This document shows, in pieces, positions 24,020-35,299 of a stretch of DNA of 64,000 bases (its first letter is position 1; the number at the start of each line of letters is the position of its first letter). The position numbers were made by a program, and so were the translations under genes. Below the pieces are notes generated by a model. The model saw only the letters and a list, made by a program, of their open reading frames with translations. It had not been told where the DNA came from and searched no databases. Origin of the DNA: Myrmaecium sp. VS I D KN 1 (Eukaryota; Ascomycota; Dothideomycetes; Valsariales; Valsariaceae); assembly GCA_019775845.1 (NCBI GenBank), contig JADQAV010000008.1, positions 496,001 through 560,000 of the forward strand. The letters are read 5' to 3'.

Positions 24020-25287
24020 TTACTGGCCGGCAATAGCGACGGCCCGGCGGCGGTCACGCTCCTCAGCGATGGTGAGCTAGAGAGGAAAACGTTAGCATAC
24101 AGCGTGGGACCAAAAGGGGTTTCTAAATGGTTTCCAAACGTACCTTGACACCCTTGCCCTTGGGAAGGCTGATCCAGGGCTTCTCCTGGCCGATGACGAA
24201 GACGTTCGACTCACGGGTAGCGAACTCGTTGTCGACGGCGTCCTTGATGTGGACGATGTTGAAACCACCGTCGTGGCGCTCACGGTGAGTGATGACACCA
24301 ACACGACCCATGTTACGACCACCAGTGACCATGGCGATGACACCAGTGTCGAACTTGATGAAGTCGGTGATCTTGCCGGTGGCAAGGTCAATCTTGACGG
24401 TGTCGTTGACCTTGATCAACGGGTCGGGGTAGCGGATGCTAGAAACACGACGTGTCAGTTTTGACATGACTTCTCTTACTATGTGTAGACATCGCCAAAG
24501 CTTGGTCCAACGTCTGATGGATGCTAAACTCACGTTCTGGCATCGTGCGTAACCAAGAATGGGATTCCGCCCTTGCCAAGCTGGACACGCTTGACCTTGC
24601 CGAGCTTGTATTCAGCCTCCTCGGAGGTGATGCGGTGGACGGTGAAGCGGCCCTTGGTGTCGTAGACGAGACGGAAGTTCTCGCCGGTCTTCTCGATGGA
24701 GATGACGTCCATGAAGCCGGCGGGGTAGGTGGCGTCGGTGCGGACCTTGCCGTCGACCTTGACCAGGCGCTGCATGACGATCGCCTTGGTCTCACGACCG
24801 TTCAAGGCATACTTGAGGCGGTTGCGGATGAAGACGATCAAGGGCATGCAGTCGCGGAGCTTGTGGGGACCGGCAGAGGCGCGGGGAGCGTAGGCACCGG
24901 ACAGTTTGTCCAAGAGCCAGTGCGAGGGGGCGCTAAGGCGCTTCTGGTGCTTCTTACTGAAGGAAAAAGTCAGCAGCTGTTGCGGTTTGAAGGTGCTCGT
25001 CCCTCCGGCAGGCGGAAACGCCTCAGCAGCGATAGCGATCCATCAACCCTACTCCCGTCCTTCCCTTCAGAGTGTATCGTAGCAGGACAATCGGCGTTGG
25101 TCGTTCCGTCTGCGCAGACCCAAAACGTCCTCTCTTGCCAACCGCGAAAACACCTTCGAAGAAATCCGGAGCAGGGACGCAGCCAGGAAAGATCCTTCAT
25201 CGCCCGGAGGGAAGCAGGACAGCACCCGCGCGCTGCAAAGAGCAATCAACAGGGTGAGGATGTAGAGACTTACGGTCCACGGGCCAT
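24020..25287 (-). CDS. RPS4: 40S ribosomal protein eS4 (RPS4), four exons
   Basis: Component of the small cytosolic ribosomal subunit. Exons 25287-25274, 24956-24534, 24438-24144 and 24076-24020 join to 262 residues, matching the usual 261-263. Recognisable blocks are [40 protein letters not shown], the S4 RNA-binding region ([12 protein letters not shown]), the KOW-type stretch [20 protein letters not shown] and the basic tail [10 protein letters not shown]. The first coding exon is only 14 bases and is followed by a 317-base intron, the longest in the window. Short start exon plus long first intron is common for fungal ribosomal protein genes. The third intron has GCTAAC before its acceptor. 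Confidence 0.98.
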
Positions 25288-25795
25288 GATTGTCAATTGT
25301 CGGAGTGGTCGAGGGGGTCGTCGGTGGTCGTCTCGATGGTCACGGCCGGAGAAGAGAGCGTGGAAAGAATGTTAATGGAATTTCGCTAAGCGAGCTTGTG
25401 GGCTTGCTGACTACACAGATTGCTTGGCGCGCGACACCACAACCTGACGTGCCTGAACACATCTCCGCCTAACGTTAGCGCATGCCTTGTGCCGACACCT
25501 CGGATTCCTCACAAAATCAGGAGCACGACGGCAGAAGAAATTCGGGATTCACATCATGGCTGCAGAAAATACCTTAATTCATGCGGTCCTTAGCAATGAG
25601 TCAAGCAATATGTCAGGATCTAACTCGCCATGTAATGATCACAAGCCTAACACTACCCTTCCGCGCTCATATAGAAGAGTAGTCGATGATGATGACGATA
25701 ATGAGAGACACAGCTCCAAACTTGTGATTTTGGCATCGTACAACAAAAGGGTATAACAAGACATCCAACCACAACCTCTACATCTTCAATCATTT
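25288..25795. other. eS4 promoter and siroheme synthase 3' region
   Basis: About 500 bases between two minus-strand genes; no gene seen. Confidence 0.5.
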
Positions 25796-27497
25796 TCACG
25801 CACACCCCGCAACCTTCCCCGTCCCCTCAAACCGCTCCCTCAGCGCGTTCCAATCCCCTTCCAACCCCAGATCCTCCAGCCCCTTAAACCCATCCTCCAC
25901 CACCCACCGCTGGCCTCCCCGCCAGAGCACCTCGCACGCCTTGCCCACCACGAGCAAGCCCGGCGGCCGACTCCCTTCCTCCTCGATCGCCGCGCACACG
26001 TGCTCCAGCGTCGTCCGGATCACGCGCTGGTCCGGGCAGCTGGCGCGCTCCAGCACCGCGCAGGGCGTCTCCTTCGGCCACTTCTTCACGTCGTTCACCA
26101 GGCTCTCCACCAGCGCGGAGAGGCGGTGCAGCGCCATCAGGAAGATGGTCGTCCGACTCTCGACGTACTCCGGCGGATCGGGCGCCGCGCCTTTTCTCCC
26201 CGTACCTGTGCAGATGAGGACCTGGTCCGCGACGCTTCGGTGGGTGGGCGGGATCGCTGCAAAGAGCGGTGCGCTCAAGGCACTGGTGATGCCTGGTAGT
26301 ACGATAGGAGTATATCCGTGCGAGCGGAAGAAGTCGTACTCCTCCGCACCTCGACCGTAGATATAAGGGTCTCCTTGCTTTAACCTGACAACATTCTTGC
26401 CGGCCTTCAACCCTTCCAGACCCATCTCCAACAGCTCTTCCTGAGCTTTGTCCGCGTTTCCGGGGAACTTGCGAGCGATGTAGACCGTGGCCCTTCGGGG
26501 GACAAGCTCGAGGACCGGTGCAGGCACAAGCTTGTCAGCCAAAATAAGGTCGGCAGATACGATAGCTTTATGAGTGGCCGTGGTAAGGAGATCCGGGTTT
26601 CCGGGACCAGACCCGGCAAGGATGATTCGACCCTTCCTTCTGCGTTGATCGATGGCACTGGGGTCTCCGCCAACAACCTTGGAAGCAGTGTAGCTCTGCA
26701 GTACAGCCTCCACATCAGAATCCTCAATGGTTGCCAATCTCCGCAGGGGCCAGTACTCGCAGATCTGCGCGAGCCAACGCATGCGGCGGCTGCGTGCTGC
26801 TTCAGCATCCTCCGGAGTGACGAGCTTGTTGAACGCCGCCGTCTGACCAGCATCTTCATCTTCCGCTTCCAGATCCATGGAGAGCTCCGCCGCATGGTCC
26901 TCCTCCCATATCCGTCTGCGCATTGTACCCAGCCGCTCCACAGCCGCACCCAGCTGCGAAGGGAGTGCTGCCGAGATCTCCCGCCGTATCCTCGAGGCTA
27001 ATTTGCAGCCCTTTCCAGACGTTGTCACACCAATCTGTAACGGCCCATCGGTATATGTCGAAAGGAGGGTGAAGGTACAGAGGTTCGGAGCGTCCGCAAC
27101 ATTAACAGGGATGCGCAGGCGTCGGCACAGCGTCGATATGTGTGTGCCTGGTAGCAGAGATCAGCTTTGACTCTTCGGAGGCTACAGAAAGCTGCTTACT
27201 CAAAGGATGCTTCCCGCCCAAAGTGACGAACACCGCATCCACCACACCGTCCACCTCGTCCCTCCCCAACCGTGTGAGGTCGCCTTCCTCAAACTCCTTC
27301 TTCAGCCATGTCACCTCGCCCTCATCGATTCTCTTCATCAGTCCATAGTGGACGTCTGCGTTCTCGGGGGCAATGACGATAGGCTTCGCGCCGACCTCGA
27401 TTGAGCGAGCGCAACGAGCACCTGCTAAAGGGTTCGACCCAATGATTAGGTGGACATGCGACGTCGAGTCCACCGCGGTGAGTAATGCGGGCGCCAT
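25796..27497 (-). CDS. MET1: Siroheme synthase fusion: precorrin-2 dehydrogenase-like plus uroporphyrinogen-III C-methyltransferase, two exons
   Basis: Makes siroheme, the cofactor of sulfite and nitrite reductases. Exons 27497-27200 and 27147-25796 join to 549 residues. The N-terminal third is Met8/CysG-like: a Rossmann start LIIGSNPLAGAR (about residues 17-28), VNVADAPNLCTF, and GVTTSGKGCKLASRIRREI. The C-terminal part from about residue 274 is the S-adenosylmethionine-dependent methyltransferase: LAGSGPGNPDLLT, DKLVPAPV, VRLKQGDPYIYGRGAEEYDF and PGITSALSAPLFAAIPPTHR. In budding yeast these steps are split between Met8 and Met1; here both are in one protein, as in other filamentous fungi. 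Whether it also inserts iron cannot be told from sequence. An in-frame upstream ATG is possible only 22 codons earlier, so I prefer MAPALLTAVD. Confidence 0.93.
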
Positions 27498-28105
27498 CGC
27501 AGCTGTGACCGGGATGCGATATCGGCAGGAAGCCTTGCGATGCGGATGTCGCAGGTAACTCAAATAAATCAGTACAACAAAACTCAGACAAGCAAAACAG
27601 CGTTGTACAAGTTATGCTTCCTGAAAAAATATAGAAAGAAATGTGAAGAGAGACAGGTGGGCGAGAATCGCGAAATACAAATGGCGAGAGCCGAACGAGG
27701 AACAAGCAAATAGGACGGCGTGAATATGTGCTGAGGCGGCGAACCGGAGATGCGGGCGGGATTTTTTGTTGCAGGGGGAGGGGTCCAGCCGATGGCGCAA
27801 TTCGGCGTTATCGGCCTTATCGTGAGAGCCGCGCTAGACCGACTTCGGAACCCAAGCTGTTGAGGACGATGGAGAATCGTGATGGATGAGACGACATCCT
27901 CGTTCTCCGACGAGGTTGATATAGCCGTATATGTAGGATTCATATCCAGTAAGTTCGATAGGAGCCGTGGGGTGGGCAAAAAATGGAGAGCAACAGCATG
28001 CCGGTGTGATACTGTACGTTTGCCATCTCCGGAAACCGATTAGCAGAGGACCGAGTGAGGTGAAATGCAGCCCGGCCTGACGGTGTCACATCATGGCCTT
28101 GCCGA
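27498..28105. other. Siroheme synthase promoter and Rav2 3' region
   Basis: About 600 bases; open frames here have no protein-like features. Confidence 0.5.
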
Positions 28106-29275
28106 CTACTCTTCCCTCCCATCACCCATCACAGTATCCAGCGCCGTCCGGCTCAACGCGACGCTATGCTCAAGCGCGCTGAGCTTCGCCGCGGCCGAGA
28201 TCAGACTCGGATCCTGACTTTCGACGCGGATCTTCTCCTTGACGCGCACCCGCTGGCCGCAATAGGTGAAGACCTCGTTCACCTCGTCGTGCGCGGGCGC
28301 GCGGGCGACGCCGAGGGCGCCGGCGAGCCGGTCCCGCAAGCTCAACCCGCCATGGTGCTCTTCTTCCGGGCTCACGAACTCCAGCGTGCGGATCTCGAGG
28401 ACGAGGGCGGCGTCGAAGATGCAGAGGTGGAAGGAAACGTTCGGAGGGAGCGGAGGGTCGAAGATCTGCCGTGCCAATCACACGATTGATCAGCTTATGC
28501 GAACCAAGGGAATCCCACGCGCTTAGTTTTCCACGTACCTCAGCATCCACCGGACACTCATACCACGGCTTCTGCACATCCGAATACCCCCGCAGCACCT
28601 GCCGCGCGCTCTGTAGGTTGTCAGACAGCAGCCGCAGCTGGCCAGCAATGAACCGGGCGTCCTGCCCATTGCCCGTCCACAAACTAACATCCACCACATC
28701 CAAACACGTATTGATCAGCGTCCGCACCGTCGTCAACGGCTCCACAACCAGCATCGGGGCCTGCGGAGCCGAGGAAATATTAAGATCGAACGTCGGCAAG
28801 CCACGCGGGGGCGGCAGGCTCGACAGACGAAGCTTGATGCCCTACACAACGATACCCAGCGTCAGTCCCCAGCGTGCGTATTGTATTTTCGAAGCGGGAG
28901 TGGATGCGGAGGAACTGCCAAAACGTACGCCCTTGACGATCCGCGCGCCCGACCGCGTCAGGAAGCCCTTCAGGCACTCCGACCGCACGCTCGTCATCAC
29001 CAGCGTGGCCCCGTGCTCCGTCGGCGCCAGCAGCGCCGCGCAGTGCTCCAGCCCGTCCTTCAGCGCCTGCAGCGTCTCTCGCATCGTGTCGAGGAGCCAT
29101 GCTAGCTCGCGGGCCTGTTGTCGTGTGATCCAGTCAGCTGTGACCGCCCTTTTTTTCTGTTCTCTCCTGGAGGTGGAATGGAGGGAGGGACGTGGGAGGG
29201 AGCGCGAACCTGCGCCACGGCTTCGGCAGCGGCCACCTGGTCGGTCGGCAGCGGTGGCCAGATCGCGGTGGACAT
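28106..29275 (-). CDS. RAV2: Rogdi/Rav2-like V-ATPase assembly factor, four exons
   Basis: Rav2 is a subunit of the RAVE complex that reassembles the V1 and V0 halves of the vacuolar ATPase; the human relative is Rogdi. Exons 29275-29210, 29114-28929, 28841-28539 and 28465-28106 join in frame to 304 residues (Rogdi about 290, yeast Rav2 about 350). Family-like blocks are ARELAWLLDTMRETLQALKD, LDVVDVSLWTGNGQDARFIA, a block of downstream helices with QLRLLSDNLQSARQVLRG, and PLPPNVSFHLCIFDAALVLE followed by IRTLEFV. It ends in two amphipathic helices. Identification rests on this pattern read by eye. All four exon joins keep the frame and the introns have normal GT..AG ends. Confidence 0.82.
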
Positions 29276-30472
29276 TTCTCAGGAAGCTGATCGGAGAGCG
29301 GAGGACAGGGTGGCGGTCGTAGGTCGATTGAATCCTCCACCAGAAGAGGCGTATGCGAATCGTTGTCGTTGCTCTCGTGGTTGCTGTTGTTTGTAGCACG
29401 TTTAAGGTATGATGTCGATCGCTTTCACCATCAGGGTCCTTGGCGTTTCGGCATCGGAGAAAGCTCGCGTTGCAGCCTTGCCTGCAGCTTGCCTGCCTCA
29501 AAGAAACCGTAGGCAGTGGGTGTCAGGAACATAGGACAGTTTCGCTCGGATGAAAGATGGGAGTCCCTATATTCATAGATCTATTTACATGGCAGCAGAC
29601 CGGTGAAACACGCCATACCATGCAATCGCAGCCTTGCAGACCACAGATTAAAATAAAGGCAAAGTGAGAGAATAAGTAAAAAAGAGTAGAAAAGCAGAAT
29701 GGGTATCCGTATATAAATCAAGACATCATTACGATTACAATCTCTCTATCCATCCATTCTCCTCCACTGGGGATCGCGTTGCGCTCCTTCCTTCCCACAT
29801 ACATACACATTACGCGCTTGATGATATGATTACATCCTTACCTACCTGCCTGGCCTAGCACATATCCCGCACGGGATCCGTGTAACCAGCACCACAGCGC
29901 GTCGCGCATCCTTCTCTCGCCCTCGGACCAAACACCCATGGCACCCACACAGCCGTCGTGTCGCATCTGGTATCAAACGGAAACAGTGGAAAGGACTCGG
30001 ATGAAACAGTGAAGGATATATGGAAATGACAAAAGAACAACAGGAAGATGAACAAATCCATATCGCATTCCAGCATCATCGCACGTGGACAGAAGGCAGA
30101 AGGAAACAAGCAAGGGGGGATTAAAACCGTTTCGCGAGACGCAGAAGAACCATATTTCCGCACCCAGGGGTATACGGATATGCCTGGACGAAGAAGAAGA
30201 GAAAGAGATAGAAGAAGGGGAGGGTGTAAAAGACATCCCATCTAGGGTATCAGGTATTGATATGACGATGTCGGCAAACGCGAACAAAAAGAGCAGGACA
30301 GGGAGAACGGTAAAAGACAACGCCGCCGCTATGCATCGCTAGAGATGCGGTCATAAAGAGATGGAAGGGGGAAGGGAACGCATGGAGCGGACAAGGAGGA
30401 AGGGGAAAAGACAAACAGAAAGAAATGATGAAGCACGATATACGTGCGGAGGAGCCGATGGAAGGAGTCAAG
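29276..30472. other. Rav2 promoter and 3' region of the next minus-strand gene
   Basis: 1.2 kb with A-rich and GA-rich stretches (about 29640-29700 and 30170-30430). No supported gene. Confidence 0.5.
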
Positions 30473-32328
30473 CTACGAAGCAGCAACGGCTGCAGCCGCT
30501 TCCACCGCGGCATCCGCATGAGCTTCGTTCGCACTGCCGAGTTTCTCGTCCAGTGAACCGGACGGATCCGTCGTCTCATCTAGAGAAGGGCACTCCGGCC
30601 AGTCGGGCAAGGGTAACCGTGTCGGCACCGCACCAAGGCCCTCATCCTCGCAGCGCTTCCTCCACAACTCAATCTCCATCCCCCATCGAGCCCCGGCCCT
30701 CTTCCGGCGCGCCTGGACGAGTTCGTCGAGCCGCTGACTCTCCTTCCGCATCCGCTCCCGCAGCGCCTGCTTCCGCGCGTCGAAGTCCCGATCCATCTGC
30801 GCCAGCGCCGCGTTCTGCTTCTCGATCCGCGCTTTGAGATTCCGCTCCTGCTTGGCCCGGAGGACGTTGATCGCGCTTTCCTGCCGGCGGTCGAGGTTGT
30901 TCTGCAGGTCTTGCTGGCGCTGCAGTCGCCGGCGGTCTTCCTCGGTCACCGTGTGCTTGATCTCGCCCTGGCCGCCGCCGCTGCAGTAGGCCTGCATGTA
31001 TTTGAGCGCGGTCGCGACGTTTTGCCGCTCTTCGACGTGCGCTTGCGACATTTCGAGTTCCGCATTGAGTTGACGGTCCTCCAGCTCTTCCAGATCTTTC
31101 TCATGCTGAGGCTAAATCAGTATAAGGGACAGGCTGTCACAGAAAATATACTGACCTGCTTCAGTCGCTCTTCTTTCTCGCGCGCATGCTCAGAAGCCAA
31201 TGATACCTCCGCTTGACGTTGAAAGCAAGTCAACGATTGCAGCTGTCTGCTTTCAAATTGCACGATGCGGGTAGCGCTTTCAACCTGCTGTGTCCTGAGG
31301 CTCCTAAAACTGGGGATCCGCATGGCTTCCTCGAGGTTCTTTTCATCTTCATGCGTTCGTATTAAAACAGTACGATCATCGGCACCGGCGGTGGTCGGGG
31401 TCTCCACATCTATGATGGATCTCTGATCGATGGTGGCGGGGGACGAAGTGACCGACCAGCGTGCCTTGGACGGCGGCGGGGATTTGGACATGTCCGTCGC
31501 GACTCTTTCCAGTTCGGGCTTGCCCATCGCCGCCGCGAGCACGCCTTCCGGGATCGGTTTGCCGCAGCACCGCGGCGGCCACTGCCGCTGCGCCGCGGAT
31601 TCCCGGACGTGGATGCGCACCGCCAGATTGCTGAGGTTGTGACCGCACGGCAGGACGGCCGAATCGGGATCGCCGCCCGCGGCGTGACTGTGCTTCGAGC
31701 GGGACGAGCATGAGGAAGCACTAGAGTTGCGACGTCAGCGAGTGAGCATCATGGACGGGTACAGCAGCGCTCACGAGTCTCGCCGGAAGATGGAGAGGAA
31801 GCTGGTCGGTCGCTTCCGTTTCATGCTGAGCCTGCCAATCGGCAAGGAGAAGCTGGAGCCAAGCGTGGAGGTCGAGGAGGAGCGGGAAAGGGGCACTTCC
31901 TGCGGCGCGCGCTCGGAGATGGCATGGTAACTTTCGAGGCTCAGCGACTGGCGACCCGGTAACAGCGCGGCCGGGGCGGGCACGGCGGGGAAGTCGAGCG
32001 ACTGGCCGTCCCGTGATGTCCTTGAATGGGGCGATGTGAGTCCGGTCGAGTGAGAGGCGTGCGAACGTACTGACATGGAGCTGCGGTAGTCGCTCGAGAG
32101 TGTCAGCATCGACATGGTCGTTGCCGTGTCTCGCGCCTCGGGATAGGGCTGCTGGTGGACGTCGAGGCCGCGGGCGCGAGCCTCGTCGGCCAGCTGACGG
32201 TCGAGCGCATCTTCGGTCTGGCCTGGCGGGAGCTGGAGGGCCTCTCTCTCGTACGCGGCGTCGTCGAAGAGCACGTGCGGGAAGTCGGCGCCTGGTTCGA
32301 GAGGAGCATCGCAACCGGTTCCGGGCAT
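30473..32328 (-). CDS. Coiled-coil protein with degenerate RING-like Cys/His cluster, three exons
   Basis: Exons 32328-31775, 31720-31156 and 31111-30473 join in frame to 585 residues. Residues 1-184 are acidic then Ser-rich. Around residues 189-237 lies a Cys/His cluster: VLPCGHNLSNLAVRIHV and then WPPRCCGKPIP (C210, H212, H222, C236, C237). The PPRCC-x-PI string is common in fungal RING/RBR-type zinc modules, but the paired CxxC knuckles expected of a working RING are not all visible. From about residue 300 the protein is a charged coiled coil (REKEERLKQ, HEKDLEELEDRQLNAELEMS) ending in an Ala-rich tail. I do not recognise a named family. The start is the ATG at 32328 (MPGTGCDAPLEPGADFPHVL); further in-frame sequence upstream has no ATG, so a 5' exon is possible. 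Confidence 0.78.
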
Positions 32329-34501
32329 GGCGTCGGGTCGCCTCCAGTAGGTTGGTTCCAATGGCGTGCCAGAGGGGCAGGGCCGAGAGACATGCAGGCG
32401 AGGGAAACAGCAGGTGCGGACGACGAGCTTGCGAGAGAAAAGGGAGAGATTGTCGGAGACGGCCAGGCGACGGAGGAAGAAGTGGTGCCAGCCCTATGCC
32501 GGAAGCAGACACACAGACACACTCGGTCGGTGACGACGGAGGGGGAGGAGTCGAGGACGGCGAGCAGATGGAGATGGGCAAACCCCAGGGTGCGAGGATG
32601 ACCGCTGTAGGCGCGCCGATATGGGTCAGCCAGTGCCAGGAGTGCCGGGGTGGGACCCACCATGCCACATGCTCGCATCCACTTTCGTCCGCCCGTGAGC
32701 GTGCTGGGTGGGTCGCGAGCGGGCGGGGAGAGGCATCATCGGTAATGACAAGGGATGTCGGCGTGGTTGTTACTCGTACATACAATACAATATTGTAGGT
32801 GCGGGAGTGGGAGTAGGCAAAGGTACTACACTTGGTAGTATGTAGGTACATCCACAATGGCAGCACGGGTAGAACGACCGGACCATCATCATTCACCGAT
32901 GATGATTGTTCCAGCTCACACCGAGTCCGTCGGCGTTTGCTCTCTTCTGCATACCACCGCCCACGGTTTTCGGTTTTCTTCACGCCCGACGGCGGACCGT
33001 TGGGAGTAATTGCAGGTACAACCTAAAATCAAAGCCGTGGGAAGCTAGAAGACCGTTCGGCCGTTGCTTGTCAGACCAACCTTCAAGCTGCTGCAGAGAC
33101 CAAAACCGCTACTTTTACTAGTCAGGGGGTTGAGAGGAGAGCCGCATATAACGTACCACTCGGTAAAATCTATACCAGTCGTCCGAAGGTCTATCAATTC
33201 TCATTAGTCTGCTCCCAGCAGCCGCCTTCAAGAGAGCCAGCCTCGTACACGCAGTTGACAAATCCCAACATCGAAGTACCAACGAATCATGAAAGCCTTG
33301 ACAACGATGACCTCACGAGACGAGAAACAAAAGACCGTGCTATCCATCCCGTCACAGCTAACCAGAAGATCCGCTCCTGCAATCTCAACAGCACGAAACC
33401 GACAGAAGCCACGTTGTTGGACCCGCTCTTCGCGCGAGTCATGAGGAGGATGAGGAGGAGGAACTTCCTCCTTTCGGGCGTCATCTTTTTTTGAGCCCCT
33501 CTCGCAAGGCTACCGATCTTGAAACACATACCGTAGGTACTGATAATCCCGACGGCTTTTGGAACCCCGAAGGTTAGTGCAGTCGCCGTACCGAGACTCC
33601 ATGCGAAGGAAGCACTTCCAGCGATTCCATTTCTTTCTGCGTGCACCTGTACATAGCAATAGAGTACCTATAGAGTACCTATAGAGTACTGCATCGGCCG
33701 CCGCTCGGAAGGCCGCGGAGTTCATAAGCGCTCGGGGGAATGAGGTTGAACCCAACTACCACTCCCCGATGTAAAGAAATAATGACAGCGGGAAATAGAC
33801 TCGGAAGCCCATGTCCGCTCGCTCAGATGGCAACCGAAGATGTCGCTTCTTTGCTTTTCTCTCCTGCAATGATCGATACAAGAATGAAATGGGTTTATTG
33901 GTTTGGCATGGGGGCTCAATCCGCTCTGCTCTATCCTGCTCTGCCATACCCGACACACCGTTCCACGAACGGTAATTGTCGATAATTGAACCCCCTTGTC
34001 ACCTCGAACAATGGCAGTACGAACAGGGAAACCTACCCTCCTCCGTCGCATTTTCCCTTCTCCGATCTCCTTTCTCGTTTCCGTTTGCGAATATTTGAAA
34101 TACCTAGGTACAGCGTTGCTGATCGGCGTGCTTTCTATTCTTCTTCTTCTTCTGCACAAGGAGATCGATGTCTGCATGACAGTGGCTGCAGCGGACATCA
34201 TTTGACGACATCGATACCATTATTTCCACGGAAGGGAGCGCCGGGAGAGAGATGAGTGTGGATGGGCTGAAGCCGACGTCCGACGGGACGTCCCAATTCC
34301 CGGGCGTGCCAGGTACCCGCCTTGGCGCGCATCCTCCCCGAAAATTTCCCACGAACCTCGGCCACCGCGCCCTTCATCCACCCATCACTCATCGGATCGT
34401 GAACCTGAGGGGGAAAAAAGCACAGAGACCGCAAACCAGACTGTCGTTGCGGAAGAAAGAGAAGAAACACGCACCTACCAAATACCTCCTCCACCACCGC
34501 C
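32329..34501. other. 2.2 kb divergent intergenic region
   Basis: Lies between the coiled-coil gene (-) and YAE1 (+). It contains several AGGTAC/GTACCT motifs, including a tandem GAGTACCTATA run at 33663-33690, and AT-rich stretches. No frame looks like a protein. Confidence 0.5.
33663..33690. repeat. Short tandem repeat, unit AGTACCTATAG
   Basis: About two and a half copies of an 11-base unit containing GTACCTA, inside the intergenic region. Confidence 0.8.
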
Positions 34502-35299
34502 ATGATCCGCGACAACTCCCCCGCCCTCACCAACCCCTCCCACATCCCCGTCCCCATCCCCATCCCCGATCCTCCCGCCGCGCCGCCGCACACCGACCAC
34601 CTCGACGATATCTTCGGCTCCTCGCCCTCGCCCTCGCCCTCCCCCTCCCTTACCGACTCCCAATCTCCGCCACCGCAGCCGTCGCAATCATCCGAGATCT
34701 CCGACATCCCCCGCCTCCGCACCATCCACGTCACCGCCGGCTACCGCGACGGCATCTCCGCCGCCAAGCTCGCGCACGTCCAGCCGGGCTTCGACGAAGG
34801 CTACACCCTGGGCGCCTTCCTCGGCCTGCGGGCCGGCTACCTCGTCGGCGTGCTCGAGGGCGCGCTGTTGGCGCTTTCATCATCTTCCGCGGGGGCGGCG
34901 GCGGCGGCGGCGAAGAAGCAGCAGCAGCAGCAGCAGCAGCAGCGCGGTGACGGTGCGGATCCCGTCGTTGATCCGGCAGTGCGGGAGCGTGTGCGTGCGC
35001 TGTGCGTGAATGCTCGTCGCGAGTTGGATCTGCGACAGGTGTTTGGGGAGGCGTATTTTGACGCGGAGGGGGTGTGGCGGTGGGATGATGGTGCTGGGGA
35101 GACGGAGGCGGAGGGCGAGGTGACGTTCCGGGAGGTGGCGGAGCGGCATCCGCTGGTGCGGAAGTGGACGGCGGTGGTGGAGGGGTTGGCGCGGGAGTTT
35201 GGGTGGGATCTGCGGGCGGTGGAGGCGGAGCGGGAGCGGGAACGGGAGGAGGTGGAGGTGGAGAAGATGTCGGCCGCGGGAGTGGAAGAGTCGGGCTGA
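34502..35299 (+). CDS. YAE1: YAE1, adaptor for iron-sulfur maturation of the ribosome recycling factor Rli1/ABCE1
   Basis: Yae1 with Lto1 delivers the ABC protein Rli1/ABCE1 to the cytosolic iron-sulfur targeting machinery. A single exon of 265 residues. The defining deca-GX3 pattern is directly visible: Gly at residues 80, 84, 96, 100, 104, 108, 112, 116 and 120, i.e. every fourth residue (GYRDGISAAKLAHVQPGFDE then GYTLGAFLGLRAGYLVGVLE). The N-terminal 70 residues are Pro/Ser-rich with a PS repeat. After the motif come Ala and Gln runs (about Q8, residues 144-151) and a charged C-terminal half with REVAERHPLVRKW. The polyglutamine insert is probably a disordered linker. The start at 34502 is the first ATG of the frame. 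Confidence 0.9.
   Translation: MIRDNSPALTNPSHIPVPIPIPDPPAAPPHTDHLDDIFGSSPSPSPSPSLTDSQSPPPQPSQSSEISDIPRLRTIHVTAGYRDGISAAKLAHVQPGFDEGYTLGAFLGLRAGYLVGVLEGALLALSSSSAGAAAAAAKKQQQQQQQQRGDGADPVVDPAVRERVRALCVNARRELDLRQVFGEAYFDAEGVWRWDDGAGETEAEGEVTFREVAERHPLVRKWTAVVEGLAREFGWDLRAVEAEREREREEVEVEKMSAAGVEESG
34919..34942. repeat. CAG/GCA trinucleotide run in YAE1
   Basis: Eight CAG codons in a row after a GCG run, coding the Ala then Gln tract of YAE1. A likely length-variable microsatellite. Confidence 0.9.

Noticed and set aside
24957-25273. snoRNA in the eS4 first intron
   Set aside because: Only a partial box C-like GATGAA and unpaired CTGA copies at unsuitable distance; not enough to call.
27429-27440. 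GGTTCGACCC, resembling a tRNA B box
   Set aside because: Lies within siroheme synthase coding sequence and has no A box partner.
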